From positions 1-17,693 of the forward strand of contig CBFICO010000048.1 of the NCBI GenBank assembly GCA_965661115.1: a DNA stretch of 17,693 nt, written 5' to 3'. Below, in pieces: positions 6,898-15,633 of the stretch (position 1 is the first letter of the stretch; every line of letters starts with the position of its first letter). Made by a program: the position numbers and the translations under genes. A model generated the notes under the pieces. It searched no databases. It was given only the letters and a program-made list of their open reading frames with translations, and was not told the DNA's origin. Origin of the DNA: UBA6770 sp965661115. Lineage in GTDB: Bacteria > Bacteroidota > Bacteroidia > Flavobacteriales_G > Salibacteraceae.

Positions 6898-8217
6898 ATG
6901 AAAAAATTATTCTTTACTACTGCACTAATAACCTTAACACTCATTGCTTTTTCACAACATTTAGCTACAGATTGGGTTACTCAGTTTGATAGAGTTTCTT
7001 CTTATTCGAGCGCACACTCCGCCACTATTGATAACAATAAATACTTGGTTATTTATGGAGATAAGTATTACGAATTTGACAACAATGGGGATTCTATAAA
7101 AGCGGGTACAGCTGATTTTGGCCTTGATGAGACGAAAGTGATGGCCTTAAATGGGTCATCAATCTTTATTGGTGGTGTCAAAAATCGCAAGCCTGCGATT
7201 GCTAAGTTAGACTTGAATTACGACACTGTTTGGACATCTACTTTGCCTTTAGGGAATTTTACTAGAGGTATTTCAGCACTATATTTTGAAGGGAGCGATA
7301 TTTATGTTGGAGGTTCTTTTAACTCTAGTAGCCCGTTCATAGCAAAGCTGGATAATATGGGCGATACACTTTGGACTTTGGTTTTGAAACAAAGTACTTT
7401 TTCAAATTTCAGTTCTATTTTAAAACTGGCCGACGGGAACTTTTTAGCTTCAGGAAATCTAGATGACTATCCTTTGGCGGCAAAGTTTGATGCCAATGGT
7501 GATACGATTTGGACCTATCAACGTAATTTGTTTATCAGTTTTCAGCAATCCAACGCTTTTGAGCGCTCAAACGGAGAAATTGTTTTGGTTCCTGAGCGAA
7601 AGTTTATCACGCTTGATGCAAACGGAAAGGAGAAAAGTGTTATTGATTTACATTCCAATTTTTATGATCTTCACGAAGAAAACGATACCCTTTATTTTTC
7701 TGGAAGTAAGGATAATATGCCATACGTTGAGTCGCGTACTAAAGCGCTAGATAGTTTAAGCTCAGTAAGGCTCACAGAAAATATAGCTCAAGTGAATGGA
7801 GGAGGGGTTTTTAATTCGGTGACAGCATGTATCGGCGGTGGTTTCATTGCAGCGGGTCGTGCTAGAGATAGCGTTAATATTTCCGCCAATACCTGGAATG
7901 TGAAGTTAGCTAAGTTTAATGGCGGTTCGGTTTCAAACCCTGGCGATACTAGCAAACCAAAGGATACCACAACAGTTCATGTTCAAGTTAGAAAGGATGA
8001 GTTTTTTAGCATTTATCCAAACCCAGCAAACAACGTTATAATAGTTGAAGCTGAACGCATTACGGATGTTCAATTGTATAACTCCTTGGGGCAAAATATG
8101 GAGGCTAAATTAAATCATAGAAGTATAGATGTTTCAACTCTTGAAGATGGTGTGTATATTTTAAGGGTTGATACTGAGAACTCCATTCACACGGAACGCA
8201 TTGTTATAAGGCATTAA
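6898..8217 (+). CDS. Secreted beta-propeller-like protein with T9SS C-terminal sorting domain
   Basis: The ATG at 6898 gives 439 residues with a textbook signal peptide (M-K-K-L-F-F ... A-F-S-Q). The frame is open upstream to an ATG at 6850, but that adds a non-signal-like stretch before the lysines, so the later start is preferred. The body repeats a unit of roughly 50-60 residues with the pattern A-K-L/F-D-x-N-x-D-T-x-W-T, seen at least three times, alternating with I-Y-V-G-G/F-L-A-S-G strands. This resembles delta-60/PQQ-type propeller blades. The last ~75 residues form a T9SS type A sorting domain (F-S-I-Y-P-N-P-A-N-N, Y-N-S-L-G-Q, ending R-I-V-I-R-H). Cell-surface location or release is expected. 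No catalytic motif is visible and the function is unknown. It diverges from the fibre operon. Confidence 0.85.
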   Translation: MKKLFFTTALITLTLIAFSQHLATDWVTQFDRVSSYSSAHSATIDNNKYLVIYGDKYYEFDNNGDSIKAGTADFGLDETKVMALNGSSIFIGGVKNRKPAIAKLDLNYDTVWTSTLPLGNFTRGISALYFEGSDIYVGGSFNSSSPFIAKLDNMGDTLWTLVLKQSTFSNFSSILKLADGNFLASGNLDDYPLAAKFDANGDTIWTYQRNLFISFQQSNAFERSNGEIVLVPERKFITLDANGKEKSVIDLHSNFYDLHEENDTLYFSGSKDNMPYVESRTKALDSLSSVRLTENIAQVNGGGVFNSVTACIGGGFIAAGRARDSVNISANTWNVKLAKFNGGSVSNPGDTSKPKDTTTVHVQVRKDEFFSIYPNPANNVIIVEAERITDVQLYNSLGQNMEAKLNHRSIDVSTLEDGVYILRVDTENSIHTERIVIRH

Positions 8218-8244
8218 ACCAAATAAAACCTTGGTTGTGTATTA

Positions 8245-8258
8245 GGACGATTTCGTCC
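8245..8258. other. Short hairpin between the propeller gene and yebC
   Basis: GGACG and CGTCC pair perfectly around an ATTT loop. Only a weak T-containing stretch follows, so it is a poor intrinsic terminator. It could mark the 3' end of the upstream transcript or lie just before the yebC promoter; a near-consensus TAGCTTCG box follows at 8266-8273, 19 bases before the yebC ATG. Confidence 0.35.
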
Positions 8259-8292
8259 AATTTCTTAGCTTCGCTGTCTAATTAAATTACTT

Positions 8293-9006
8293 ATGGGAAG
8301 AGCCTTTGAATTTAGAAAAGCGAGAAAAATGAAGCGTTGGTCGGCTATGTCAAAAGCCTTTACACGCATAGGTAAAGAAATAACACTTGCTGCTAAAGAG
8401 GGTGGCCCTAACCCCGATAGTAATCTTAGGTTGCGAATGGCAATGCAAAACGCCAAAGCAGCAAATATGCCAAAAGATAACGTAGAACGTGCAATAAAGA
8501 AAGCTACCGATAAGGATATGGCTGACTTTAAGGAAATGGTGTACGAAGGCTATGGGGCAAACGGAATTGCTGTTTTAATTGAAACCGCAACAGATAATAC
8601 TACCAGAACCGTTGCCAATGTTCGTAGTTATTTTAATAAGTGCAATGGTAGCCTTGGAACGAGTGGAAGCGTTGAATTTATGTTCGACCACAAGTGCTTT
8701 TTTAAAATAAACCCAGAGGGAATCGATTTAGAAGAGTTAGAACTTGAATTGATAGATTATGGCGTTGACGAGATTGAAGGCGATGATGAGGATTTAATGG
8801 TCATGGGGCCTTTTACTGAATTTGGGAACATTCAAAAAGGTTTGGACGAAAAAGGTATTGAAGTAATTGAATCTGGAACCGAAAGAATTCCACACGACAC
8901 CAAAACGCTAAATGATGAAGAACGTAAAGACGTTGATAAACTGCTAGAGAAAATCGAAGAAGACGATGATGTGATAAACGTTTATCACAATATGGCGGAA
9001 GAGTAA
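8293..9006 (+). CDS. yebC: YebC/PmpR/TACO1 family protein
   Basis: The 237-residue product matches the family over its full usual length. The N-terminal helical part has an R-K-A-R-K-M-K-R-W segment, then F-T-R-I-G-K-E-I and G-G-P-N-P-D-S-N-L-R-L-R. The conserved M-P-K-D-N-V-E-R-A-I-K-K-A motif follows near residue 60, then Y-E-G-Y-G-A-N-G-I-A and the N-K-x-N-G-S-L-G-T-S-G-S-V-E-F equivalent (here K-C-N-G-S-L-G-T). The C-terminal half is acidic. The family was long annotated as transcriptional regulators; recent work and the mitochondrial homologue TACO1 point to a translation role, helping ribosomes through difficult sequences such as proline runs. It acts in the cytoplasm. Its TAA directly abuts the stop codon of the convergent korB gene with no base between. 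Confidence 0.95.
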   Translation: MGRAFEFRKARKMKRWSAMSKAFTRIGKEITLAAKEGGPNPDSNLRLRMAMQNAKAANMPKDNVERAIKKATDKDMADFKEMVYEGYGANGIAVLIETATDNTTRTVANVRSYFNKCNGSLGTSGSVEFMFDHKCFFKINPEGIDLEELELELIDYGVDEIEGDDEDLMVMGPFTEFGNIQKGLDEKGIEVIESGTERIPHDTKTLNDEERKDVDKLLEKIEEDDDVINVYHNMAEE

Positions 9007-10020
9007 TTACTTAATCTCCCAAGTACTATTCCCAGCTAATAATTTGTCTAAATTACCTTTTCCAAGGGCTTCGGTTGCATCTTCTATTTGAGCTTCTAAC
9101 GCAACTTCATAAGTTCCTCGCTCAATAGAATAAAAAACACCAAATGGACGCGGCAGACCTTCTTCAGAAGGCACATCAAACATTCTAGAAAGAATAGTTG
9201 CTTTCATATAATCATGTTCGTCATGAATCCATAAGTCATTTGCCGAATAGCTTTCATCCAATCGCACAACTTTAGGGGTAAATCCGTCAAGTATAACACC
9301 AAATTCTTTTTCGGCTCCAAAAATCATTGGCTGACCTTGTTCAACAAAAAGGGTAGAGCCTCCTTTAGTAGCTTTATCGGTAAATGTGAAAAAAGCACCA
9401 TCGTTAAACACGTTGCAATTTTGGTAGATTTCGATGAGCGATGCACCGGAGTGAGCATTTCCTCTTTTCAGAATTTCTTTTAAGTGTTTAGGATCTCTGT
9501 CCATAGTTCGTGCAAAGAAGCTACAGTCAGCTCCCAAAGCAACAGCCGATGGGTTAAACGCATGGTCTAATGCTCCAAACGGAGTACTCTTGGTTACTTT
9601 TCCTTCTGGAGAAGTGGGTGAATATTGTCCTTTGGTTAACCCGTAAATTTCATTGTTGAACAATAAAATATTCACGTCGAAATTCCTTCTAAGTAAATGC
9701 ATCAAATGATTGCCACCTATAGAAAGTGAGTCACCATCACCGGTTACAATCCAAATATCAAGCTCGGGTCGGGCTGCTTTTAAACCACTGGCAATTGCAG
9801 TTGCTCTGCCGTGAATAGAATGCATGCCATAAGTTTCCATATAATACGGAAATCTACTAGAGCAACCGATACCTGAAATGAAAACGATTTCTTCTCGTTT
9901 TCGGCCTAATTCAGCCACAACACTTTGAGCCTGTTTCAGAATGGAATAATCTCCACATCCTGGGCACCATTTTACGTCTTGATCTGTTGCGTAGTCTTTT
10001 GCGGTGAGTGCTTCTGCCAT
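9007..10020 (-). CDS. korB: 2-oxoacid (2-oxoglutarate):ferredoxin oxidoreductase beta subunit
   Basis: The 337-residue subunit binds thiamine diphosphate and the electron-transfer [4Fe-4S] cluster. The cluster ligands are visible: C19 and C22 in W-C-P-G-C-G, C53 in G-I-G-C-S-S, and C202 in Y-Q-N-C-N. The TPP/Mg motif is G-D-G-D-S-L-S-I-G-G-N-H at 94-105, followed by L-F-N-N-E-I-Y-G-L-T-K-G-Q-Y-S-P-T-S. With the alpha/gamma subunit it decarboxylates a 2-oxoacid with CoA and reduces ferredoxin. The wide beta-subunit pattern and the lack of a separate delta ferredoxin subunit favour 2-oxoglutarate over pyruvate, although the substrate cannot be proven from sequence. The gene is 16 bases downstream of korA and surely co-transcribed. 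No terminator follows it: the stop touches the yebC stop. Confidence 0.93.
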   Translation of the reverse strand: MAEALTAKDYATDQDVKWCPGCGDYSILKQAQSVVAELGRKREEIVFISGIGCSSRFPYYMETYGMHSIHGRATAIASGLKAARPELDIWIVTGDGDSLSIGGNHLMHLLRRNFDVNILLFNNEIYGLTKGQYSPTSPEGKVTKSTPFGALDHAFNPSAVALGADCSFFARTMDRDPKHLKEILKRGNAHSGASLIEIYQNCNVFNDGAFFTFTDKATKGGSTLFVEQGQPMIFGAEKEFGVILDGFTPKVVRLDESYSANDLWIHDEHDYMKATILSRMFDVPSEEGLPRPFGVFYSIERGTYEVALEAQIEDATEALGKGNLDKLLAGNSTWEIK

Positions 10021-10036
10021 AATTAATTTCTTTTGG

Positions 10037-11875
10037 TTAGTAGATTTCTTTTACTTTTTCAATAATCTCATTTGCAGTAAAAGGCAATCCTTTAATCTTA
10101 CACAAACGTGTTGTTGGAATTAAAAATTTATTTCTGATTAAAATGTCCAATTGCCCATCATTAATTTCCGGAACCAGCACTTTATCAAAATTGCTAAGGA
10201 CTTCTCCCAAGTTTTTCGGGAAAGGATTTAGGTATTTTATGTGAGCATGACTTACATCGTAGCCTTCTGCTAGAAGTTGCCTTACCGCAGTTTTAATTGC
10301 CCCGTAAGGAGAACCCCAAGCCAGGATGAGTAGTTTTCCTTTTTCGGCCCCTTGGTCAATAGTTTGGAGCGGGATACTGTCAGCGATCAGTTGAATTTTA
10401 CGCGCTCTGGTTTTTACCATGTGTTCGTGGTTATCCGGGTCGTAAGAAACATTACCAGTTAAATCTTCTTTTTCTAATCCACCCACACGATGTTCTAGCC
10501 CTTTCATTCCAGGAATAGCCCATTCTCGCACTAATTTTTCGTCACGTTTGTAGGGTAAATATTTTTCTTCTTGATAATCCTCAACCTTGGCAAATTTTGG
10601 CTTGATTTCACTTAATTCATCTGCTTTTGGGAAAGCCCACGGTTCCGAGCCGTTTGCGATGTATCCATCAGATAACATCATCACAGGCATCATGTGTTCC
10701 ACTGCCAATCTACACGCTTCAAAAGCGGTTTCAAATGCATCTTTTGGTGTGCAAGGAGCTACAACAACAGTTTGTGCTTCACCGTTTCTTCCAAACAATG
10801 CTTGCATCAAATCCGATTGCTCTGTTTTGGTAGGTAATCCCGTTGAAGGTCCACCACGTTGAACATTTACTACAACTACAGGAATTTCTAACATAACTGC
10901 AAGTCCAAGAGCCTCACCTTTAAGTGCAATACCAGGTCCTGATGAGCCAGTTACTGCAAGCGCACCACCAAACGATGCACCTATGCAAGCCGTAACTGCG
11001 GCAATTTCGTCTTCAGCTTGAAATGTTTTAACACCAAAATTTTTGTGTTTGGCCAGTTCGTGTAAAATGTCGGACGCTGGTGTAATGGGATACGATCCAT
11101 AGAACAACTGCAAACCGGCTTTTTGTGCTGCAGCAATTAATCCCATTGCTGTTGCTTGATTGCCCATTACCGAACGATATATCCCTTTGGGTAAATCCGC
11201 TTTTTGAATGTCGTATCTCGAGGTAAAAGTTTCGGTGGTATCACCGTAGTTGTAACCTGCTTGTAAAACTTTTAAGTTGGCTTCTAAAATCTCTGGTTTG
11301 GAACCAAACTTTCGTTTTAGAAAGCTTACGGTTCCTTCCATGTTTCGGCTGAACATCCAATAGAGATAGCCCAACACAAACATGTTTTTAGAACGCTCAA
11401 CATCCTTTCTTCCTAGTCCTGATTCTTTTAACGTTTCCTGAGTTAACTTGGTGATGTCAATATTGATTACGGTGTAATCTTTTAAGGAATCATCCTCAAG
11501 TGGATTGCTTTCGTATTTGGCTAAATTGATGTTTTTTCTGTCGAACCCGGCAGCATTAACGATGATAACCCCACTTCTGCGAACATTGTGTAAACTCGAT
11601 TTTAAACCAGCGGCATTCATAGCCACTAAAACATCGGCTAAATCACCGGGTGTGAAGATTTCTGTACTCCCAAATTTCATTTGAAATCCAGATACACCAG
11701 CCACTGTACCGAGTGGTGCTCTAATCTCGGCAGGAAAATTTGGGAAAGTAGCTAAATCGTTTCCATACAATGCATTTGTGTTGGCGAATTCGTTGCCAGT
11801 TAGTTGCATTCCATCACCAGAATCGCCAGCAAAAAGTATGGTTATTTCCTTAAGTTTTTCTTGAGTAGTATTCAT
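10037..11875 (-). CDS. korA: 2-oxoacid:ferredoxin oxidoreductase alpha subunit (gamma-alpha fusion)
   Basis: The 612-residue protein is the usual fused form. Residues about 10-195 are the gamma domain (F-A-G-D-S-G-D-G-M-Q-L-T-G near 15, F-P-A-E-I-R-A-P near 47). The pyrimidine-binding alpha domain begins with the G-N-Q-A-T-A-M-G-L motif near residue 238, and Y-G-S-Y-P-I-T-P-A-S-D follows. It then carries E-D-E-I-A-A, a T-G-S-S-G-P-G-I-A-L-K-x-E loop and Q-R-G-G-P-S-T-G-L-P-T-K-T-E-Q. A transketolase C-terminal-like domain ends the protein. These are the substrate and CoA-site signatures of the OFOR family. It forms a cytoplasmic complex with the beta subunit encoded just downstream. A perfect -7 box 16 bases before the ATG suggests its own promoter. 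Confidence 0.94.
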   Translation of the reverse strand: MNTTQEKLKEITILFAGDSGDGMQLTGNEFANTNALYGNDLATFPNFPAEIRAPLGTVAGVSGFQMKFGSTEIFTPGDLADVLVAMNAAGLKSSLHNVRRSGVIIVNAAGFDRKNINLAKYESNPLEDDSLKDYTVINIDITKLTQETLKESGLGRKDVERSKNMFVLGYLYWMFSRNMEGTVSFLKRKFGSKPEILEANLKVLQAGYNYGDTTETFTSRYDIQKADLPKGIYRSVMGNQATAMGLIAAAQKAGLQLFYGSYPITPASDILHELAKHKNFGVKTFQAEDEIAAVTACIGASFGGALAVTGSSGPGIALKGEALGLAVMLEIPVVVVNVQRGGPSTGLPTKTEQSDLMQALFGRNGEAQTVVVAPCTPKDAFETAFEACRLAVEHMMPVMMLSDGYIANGSEPWAFPKADELSEIKPKFAKVEDYQEEKYLPYKRDEKLVREWAIPGMKGLEHRVGGLEKEDLTGNVSYDPDNHEHMVKTRARKIQLIADSIPLQTIDQGAEKGKLLILAWGSPYGAIKTAVRQLLAEGYDVSHAHIKYLNPFPKNLGEVLSNFDKVLVPEINDGQLDILIRNKFLIPTTRLCKIKGLPFTANEIIEKVKEIY

Positions 11876-11891
11876 GTAATTAGAGTAACTG

Positions 11892-11899
11892 CAAAAATA
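11892..11899 (-). promoter_or_regulatory. -7 box (TATTTTTG) of the korAB operon
   Basis: The minus strand reads TATTTTTG, a perfect TAnnTTTG match, 16 bases before the korA ATG. No matching TTTG lies 19 bases upstream. A small hairpin, AAGAC/GTCTT around TGAG (11909-11922), lies just upstream of the box. Confidence 0.45.
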
Positions 11900-11964
11900 G
11901 CTGAAATAAAGACTGAGGTCTTGTGATGGTTAGTACAATTGTTAACTGAAAATGTTCGTTTTGT

Positions 11965-13095
11965 CTATTTAGAAAGGATGGAATTTTCAACACTATCCCA
12001 TAGCAACTCTGCCGTTTTATCCCAATTAAAATCACTTGCTCTTTTGCTGCCTTTGGTTATCAGCATTTCAGCCAAATTAGGCTCATGTAGAAGCTTTTTC
12101 ATTTGTTCTGCAATCGATTTTGCATCAAACGGATTACACAATAAAGCAGCTTCTCCACTAATTTCTGGCATGGCGGTTAGCTCCGAAGTTATTACTGGTA
12201 CTCCACTTTTCATACCTTCAAGAATGGGTACTCCAAACCCTTCAAACGTTGAAGGGTAGAGCAGCGCTTCAGAGCCGCCAACGGCTTTTACCACGTCGTT
12301 TCTGGTCAGCCCTTCATTAAATAATACTTCGTTTTTGTGCTGCATATTCTGATAGGTATTTTCCATTTCAGAAGTCCACCATTTACGGCGACCAATTACA
12401 ACTAACTGATGGGGATAGCTTCCTGAGTTTTTAAAATTTTCGAAGGCTTCTAATAATCGAGCAATGTTTTTTCTGGGGTGCAACGTTCCTACAAAAACGA
12501 AATAAGGTTTGCCCTGCGTAAATTGTTGCTGTACATTTTCTTTTTCCGAATCTGAAAGTGAGGTGAAATCATCAGAAACACCATTGTAAACCACGTCAAT
12601 TTTGGAGGGATTTACACCGTATTTTGAAGCAATATCATGTTTTGAAAACTCACTTACCGTTACAATCCGACTTGCCTTTTGAGCGTATTTTGGAAAGTAA
12701 TGGCGGTAATATTTTCTGTACCAAAAAGGTAGGTCTTTAGGATAATGCTCAAAGTTAAGGTCGTGTATTACAGGAATTTGAGTTAGGTTGGACGATAAGG
12801 ATAGATATCCGTCAGGTGATAGAAATACATCGGGCTGATATTTTTTAAAAACCGTTGGTAAGCTATGCTCAAACCACCAATACCATAAGAATGGGTGACG
12901 GCTTTGTGGGCCGACCTTTACGGGTGTTACATTATCGCTAAAGATGAAATCGTTGTGCCACGTTCTATCGAAGATGAAAATAAATTCATCATTTGGTCGT
13001 TGCTTGGTAATTCTGCTGAGGGTTTCATAGGTAAACCACCCAATTCCATCGAGTTTATTCTTGAGTAAAAGTCGGGTGTTTACAGCAATTTTCAC
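11965..13095 (-). CDS. Glycosyltransferase, GT4-type (GT-B fold)
   Basis: The 376-residue protein starts with GTG at 13095 (M-K-I-A-V-N-T-R-L-L). The N-terminal domain has a D-G-I-G-W-F-T-Y-E donor/acceptor-loop motif, typical of mannosyl- and rhamnosyl-type GT4 enzymes, then I-P-V-I-H-D-L-N near 130. The C-terminal domain contains V-Y-N-G-V-S, F-V-G-T-L-H-P-R-K-N and the E-x7-E signature in F-E-G-F-G-V-P-I-L-E-G-M-K-S-G-V-P-V, the sugar-nucleotide site of the family. It should transfer an activated sugar to a growing glycan on the cytoplasmic side. It diverges from the wzz-like and ligase-like genes, so a role in the same surface polysaccharide is likely. The sugar specificity is not readable. 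Confidence 0.88.
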   Translation of the reverse strand: MKIAVNTRLLLKNKLDGIGWFTYETLSRITKQRPNDEFIFIFDRTWHNDFIFSDNVTPVKVGPQSRHPFLWYWWFEHSLPTVFKKYQPDVFLSPDGYLSLSSNLTQIPVIHDLNFEHYPKDLPFWYRKYYRHYFPKYAQKASRIVTVSEFSKHDIASKYGVNPSKIDVVYNGVSDDFTSLSDSEKENVQQQFTQGKPYFVFVGTLHPRKNIARLLEAFENFKNSGSYPHQLVVIGRRKWWTSEMENTYQNMQHKNEVLFNEGLTRNDVVKAVGGSEALLYPSTFEGFGVPILEGMKSGVPVITSELTAMPEISGEAALLCNPFDAKSIAEQMKKLLHEPNLAEMLITKGSKRASDFNWDKTAELLWDSVENSILSK

Positions 13096-13120
13096 AGGGG
13101 CTAAACTAATTGAATTCGCT

Positions 13121-13128
13121 TACTTTTG
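13121..13128 (+). promoter_or_regulatory. -7 box (TACTTTTG) of the wzz/ligase unit
   Basis: TACTTTTG is a perfect TAnnTTTG match 22 bases before the ATG at 13151. A less perfect TAGTTTAG faces the other way at 13101-13108, five bases before the GTG of the divergent glycosyltransferase. The 55-base intergenic region may therefore hold two back-to-back promoters. Confidence 0.45.
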
Positions 13129-13150
13129 GCGGACTTTTTAAAATAGAAAA

Positions 13151-14170
13151 ATGAGTACAAATCAGTACAACGAACAGTTTGATAGCACTAATCTTTTAGT
13201 GTTTCTTTTAAAATGGAAAAAACAATTAATTATTGTGTGTGGGGCTGCGGCTGTGTTATCAGCAGTGGTATCATTGATTATTCCAGAAAAATTTGAATCT
13301 ACTTACGTGTTTTTTCCTGCCTATTCTTCTTCAATATCGAAAGGGGTAATGACGGAAGATGCAGGTGCAAAGAATGATATTGTTCAGTTTGGTGAGGAAG
13401 AACAAGCAGAGCAAATGCTGCAAATCTTGAACTCTGAAATGATTCGAGATAAGATTGTTGCCAAGTATCAACTAATGACACATTACGAAATAGGTGAGGG
13501 GGAGAAGTTTCCTCAAACCAAATTGATTGAAGAGTGGGAAGATAATGTGTCATTTAAGCGTACAGAATTTCAGTCAATTGAGATTAGAGTTTTGGATAAG
13601 GACAAAAATATGGCGGCGGCTATCGCCAACGATATAGCTGCGCTGTTAGACTCGGCTAAAAACAAAATGATTCACGATAGAGCGCAACAGGCTTTTGAGG
13701 TGATTGAGCGAGAGTACCTGAAGATGGAAGAACGCATGCAGGCGGTTGATGATACGCTTAAGATGCTAGGGGAAAAAGGAATTGCAAATGCTGAAAAGCA
13801 AACAGAGATGCTTTCGCAAGAGTACTACAAAGTGTTGGCTCAAGGTAATAGTGGTGCTGCAAAACGTCTTAAAGATCAGTTAGATACACTTGGTAAATAT
13901 GGCCCGCTGCAAGAAAGATTGAGCGATCAAAGAGAATTTGAATTAGAGCGGCTGTTACTTCTTAGAGCTAAATACGAGGAGATTAAAGTAGATGCTTCGC
14001 AGAACGTTACGCACAAGTTTACGGTAAACAAGGCCTGGGCATCAGAAAAGAAAGCATACCCAATTCGTTGGTTGATTGTTGTGGTTTCGGTAATTGCAAC
14101 TTTTGTTTTGGCAGTGTTGTTTATCATCGGGTTAGAAAATTACCAACGTATCCAAAATAGACAGGCATAA
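13151..14170 (+). CDS. Wzz-type polysaccharide chain-length regulator / co-polymerase
   Basis: The 339-residue inner-membrane protein has the standard Wzz topology. Transmembrane segment 1 is near residues 25-47 (after F-L-L-K-W-K-K-Q), a large periplasmic part follows, and transmembrane segment 2 is near 308-330. The proline-containing K-K-A-Y-P-I-R-W-L motif sits just before segment 2, as expected. Residues about 170-280 are charged and helical, likely coiled coil. There is no C-terminal tyrosine-kinase domain, so it resembles O-antigen/capsule regulators without a fused kinase. It ends eight bases before the O-antigen ligase-like gene, and the pair is probably one transcript controlling length and transfer or polymerisation of a surface glycan. 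Confidence 0.85.
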   Translation: MSTNQYNEQFDSTNLLVFLLKWKKQLIIVCGAAAVLSAVVSLIIPEKFESTYVFFPAYSSSISKGVMTEDAGAKNDIVQFGEEEQAEQMLQILNSEMIRDKIVAKYQLMTHYEIGEGEKFPQTKLIEEWEDNVSFKRTEFQSIEIRVLDKDKNMAAAIANDIAALLDSAKNKMIHDRAQQAFEVIEREYLKMEERMQAVDDTLKMLGEKGIANAEKQTEMLSQEYYKVLAQGNSGAAKRLKDQLDTLGKYGPLQERLSDQREFELERLLLLRAKYEEIKVDASQNVTHKFTVNKAWASEKKAYPIRWLIVVVSVIATFVLAVLFIIGLENYQRIQNRQA

Positions 14171-14178
14171 TCTGAATT

Positions 14179-15633
14179 TTGAGTTTGAATTTCAGTTTAA
14201 CATCAGAGCAAGGTAAATCCAATGTTTTTTATTTGGCTATGGCAATTTTTATTGCTGTGGCTTCCGTTGCCGGTGCGTACGAGTTTTATTATTTGTGGGG
14301 GCTACCTATGGTAGTTGCTGTTGTTGGAGTCGCTCTATTTAAACTCGATTGGCTTTTGTTGGCCATTGTCTTTTTTACGCCGCTTTCTCAAAATCTAGAA
14401 AAACTCGAATTTGGATTAGGCGTTTATTTGCCGACAGAGCCGCTAATGTTTGGGGCTATGTTGGTGTTTTTTGCAAAGGTTCTGTACGACTGGAAATACG
14501 ACATGACCATCCTTAAACACCCTCTATCTGTTGCAATATTATTGAACTTAGTCTGGGTAATTATTTGTGTATTTCCGAGTGAGTTACCGTTAGTTTCCTT
14601 CAAGTTTTTTGTGTCAAGATTGTGGTTTGTGGTTCCATTCTATTTTATGGCTATTGTACTTTTTAAAAACCAGAAGAACATTGATAGATTTTTATGGCTG
14701 TACATTATTCCTCTTGCTGGTGTAATTGTTTATACCGTAATAAACCACGCCATAAGAGGTTTTGAGGAAAAACCAGCACATTGGGTGATGCAGCCATTTT
14801 ATAAAGATCATACCAGTTACGGAGCTTTGATAGCCTTTTATATCCCCATTATTATCTGTTTTTTATGGATTCGGAAAATTCGAGTAACTGCCAAGATTCA
14901 GTTCTTTATGGTGTTAGTTCTGTTTTTGGTTGGTGTAATATTCAGTTATACAAGGGCGGCATGGGTTAGCCTGATTGCAGCTTTATTGGTTGCTATGGTT
15001 ATTCATTGGCGAATTCATATAAAGTACTTGCTAGCTGCTGCAGCTTTTGTTTTATTCATTCTATTTAACCTACAAACGGAAATAATGCAGAAATTGGAGA
15101 AGAACCGCCAAGACTCCTCTAATGACTTATCAGAGCATGTAGAGTCCATATCAAATGTGGCTACTGATGCAAGTAACGTGGAGCGTTTAAACCGCTGGAA
15201 TGCTGCGTTAGATATGTTTGCTGAGCGACCTGTTTTTGGTCATGGACCGGGTACTTATTCTTTTTTATATGCTCCATACCAACACTCGAGTTTGCTAACC
15301 ATTATCTCAACCAATTTTGGAGATGGGGGCAATGCGCATAGCGAGTATTTTGGACCTTTGGCTGAAATGGGTGTACTAGGGTTAGTTACGTTTTTATTGG
15401 TGATATTCTTCTTTTATTATACCGCAATTCCGTTGTATTACAAACTGGAAGAACAAAGTTCAAAACTACTAGTGATGGGTTCCATTTTAGGAGTAACCAC
15501 CTATTTAACCCACGGATTTTTGAATAACTTTTTAGATACGGATAAGGCTTCTGTTCCATTTTGGGGTTGTTTAGCCATAGTAGTTGCGCTGGATTTGTAT
15601 GGGAAGAAAGTTCAAAATATAATAGAGCAATAA
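14179..15633 (+). CDS. O-antigen ligase/polymerase family membrane protein (Wzy_C domain)
   Basis: The 484-residue protein has about eleven or twelve hydrophobic segments and a large periplasmic loop (about 300-390). The Wzy_C core is recognisable: F-S-Y-T-R-A-A-W-V-S-L near 256, an R-W-N-A-A-L-D-M-F segment, G-H-G-P-G-T-Y near 355, and N-A-H-S-E-Y-F-G-P-L-A-E-M-G-V-L-G with the conserved His-Glu pair. The family joins glycan to lipid A or polymerises repeat units at the outer face of the inner membrane; sequence alone does not separate ligase from polymerase. The start is a TTG eight bases after the wzz stop; the next in-frame ATG is about 20 codons later, in the first membrane segment, so TTG is preferred. 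Its stop directly abuts that of the convergent gene at 15634. Confidence 0.88.
   Translation: MSLNFSLTSEQGKSNVFYLAMAIFIAVASVAGAYEFYYLWGLPMVVAVVGVALFKLDWLLLAIVFFTPLSQNLEKLEFGLGVYLPTEPLMFGAMLVFFAKVLYDWKYDMTILKHPLSVAILLNLVWVIICVFPSELPLVSFKFFVSRLWFVVPFYFMAIVLFKNQKNIDRFLWLYIIPLAGVIVYTVINHAIRGFEEKPAHWVMQPFYKDHTSYGALIAFYIPIIICFLWIRKIRVTAKIQFFMVLVLFLVGVIFSYTRAAWVSLIAALLVAMVIHWRIHIKYLLAAAAFVLFILFNLQTEIMQKLEKNRQDSSNDLSEHVESISNVATDASNVERLNRWNAALDMFAERPVFGHGPGTYSFLYAPYQHSSLLTIISTNFGDGGNAHSEYFGPLAEMGVLGLVTFLLVIFFFYYTAIPLYYKLEEQSSKLLVMGSILGVTTYLTHGFLNNFLDTDKASVPFWGCLAIVVALDLYGKKVQNIIEQ

Noticed and set aside
8222..8236. AACCTTGGTT palindrome after the propeller-like gene as a terminator
   Set aside because: The stem options are short and no T-run follows.
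11939..12259. Plus-strand 106-residue frame
   Set aside because: It is the antisense shadow of the glycosyltransferase C-terminal domain, which has intact family motifs.
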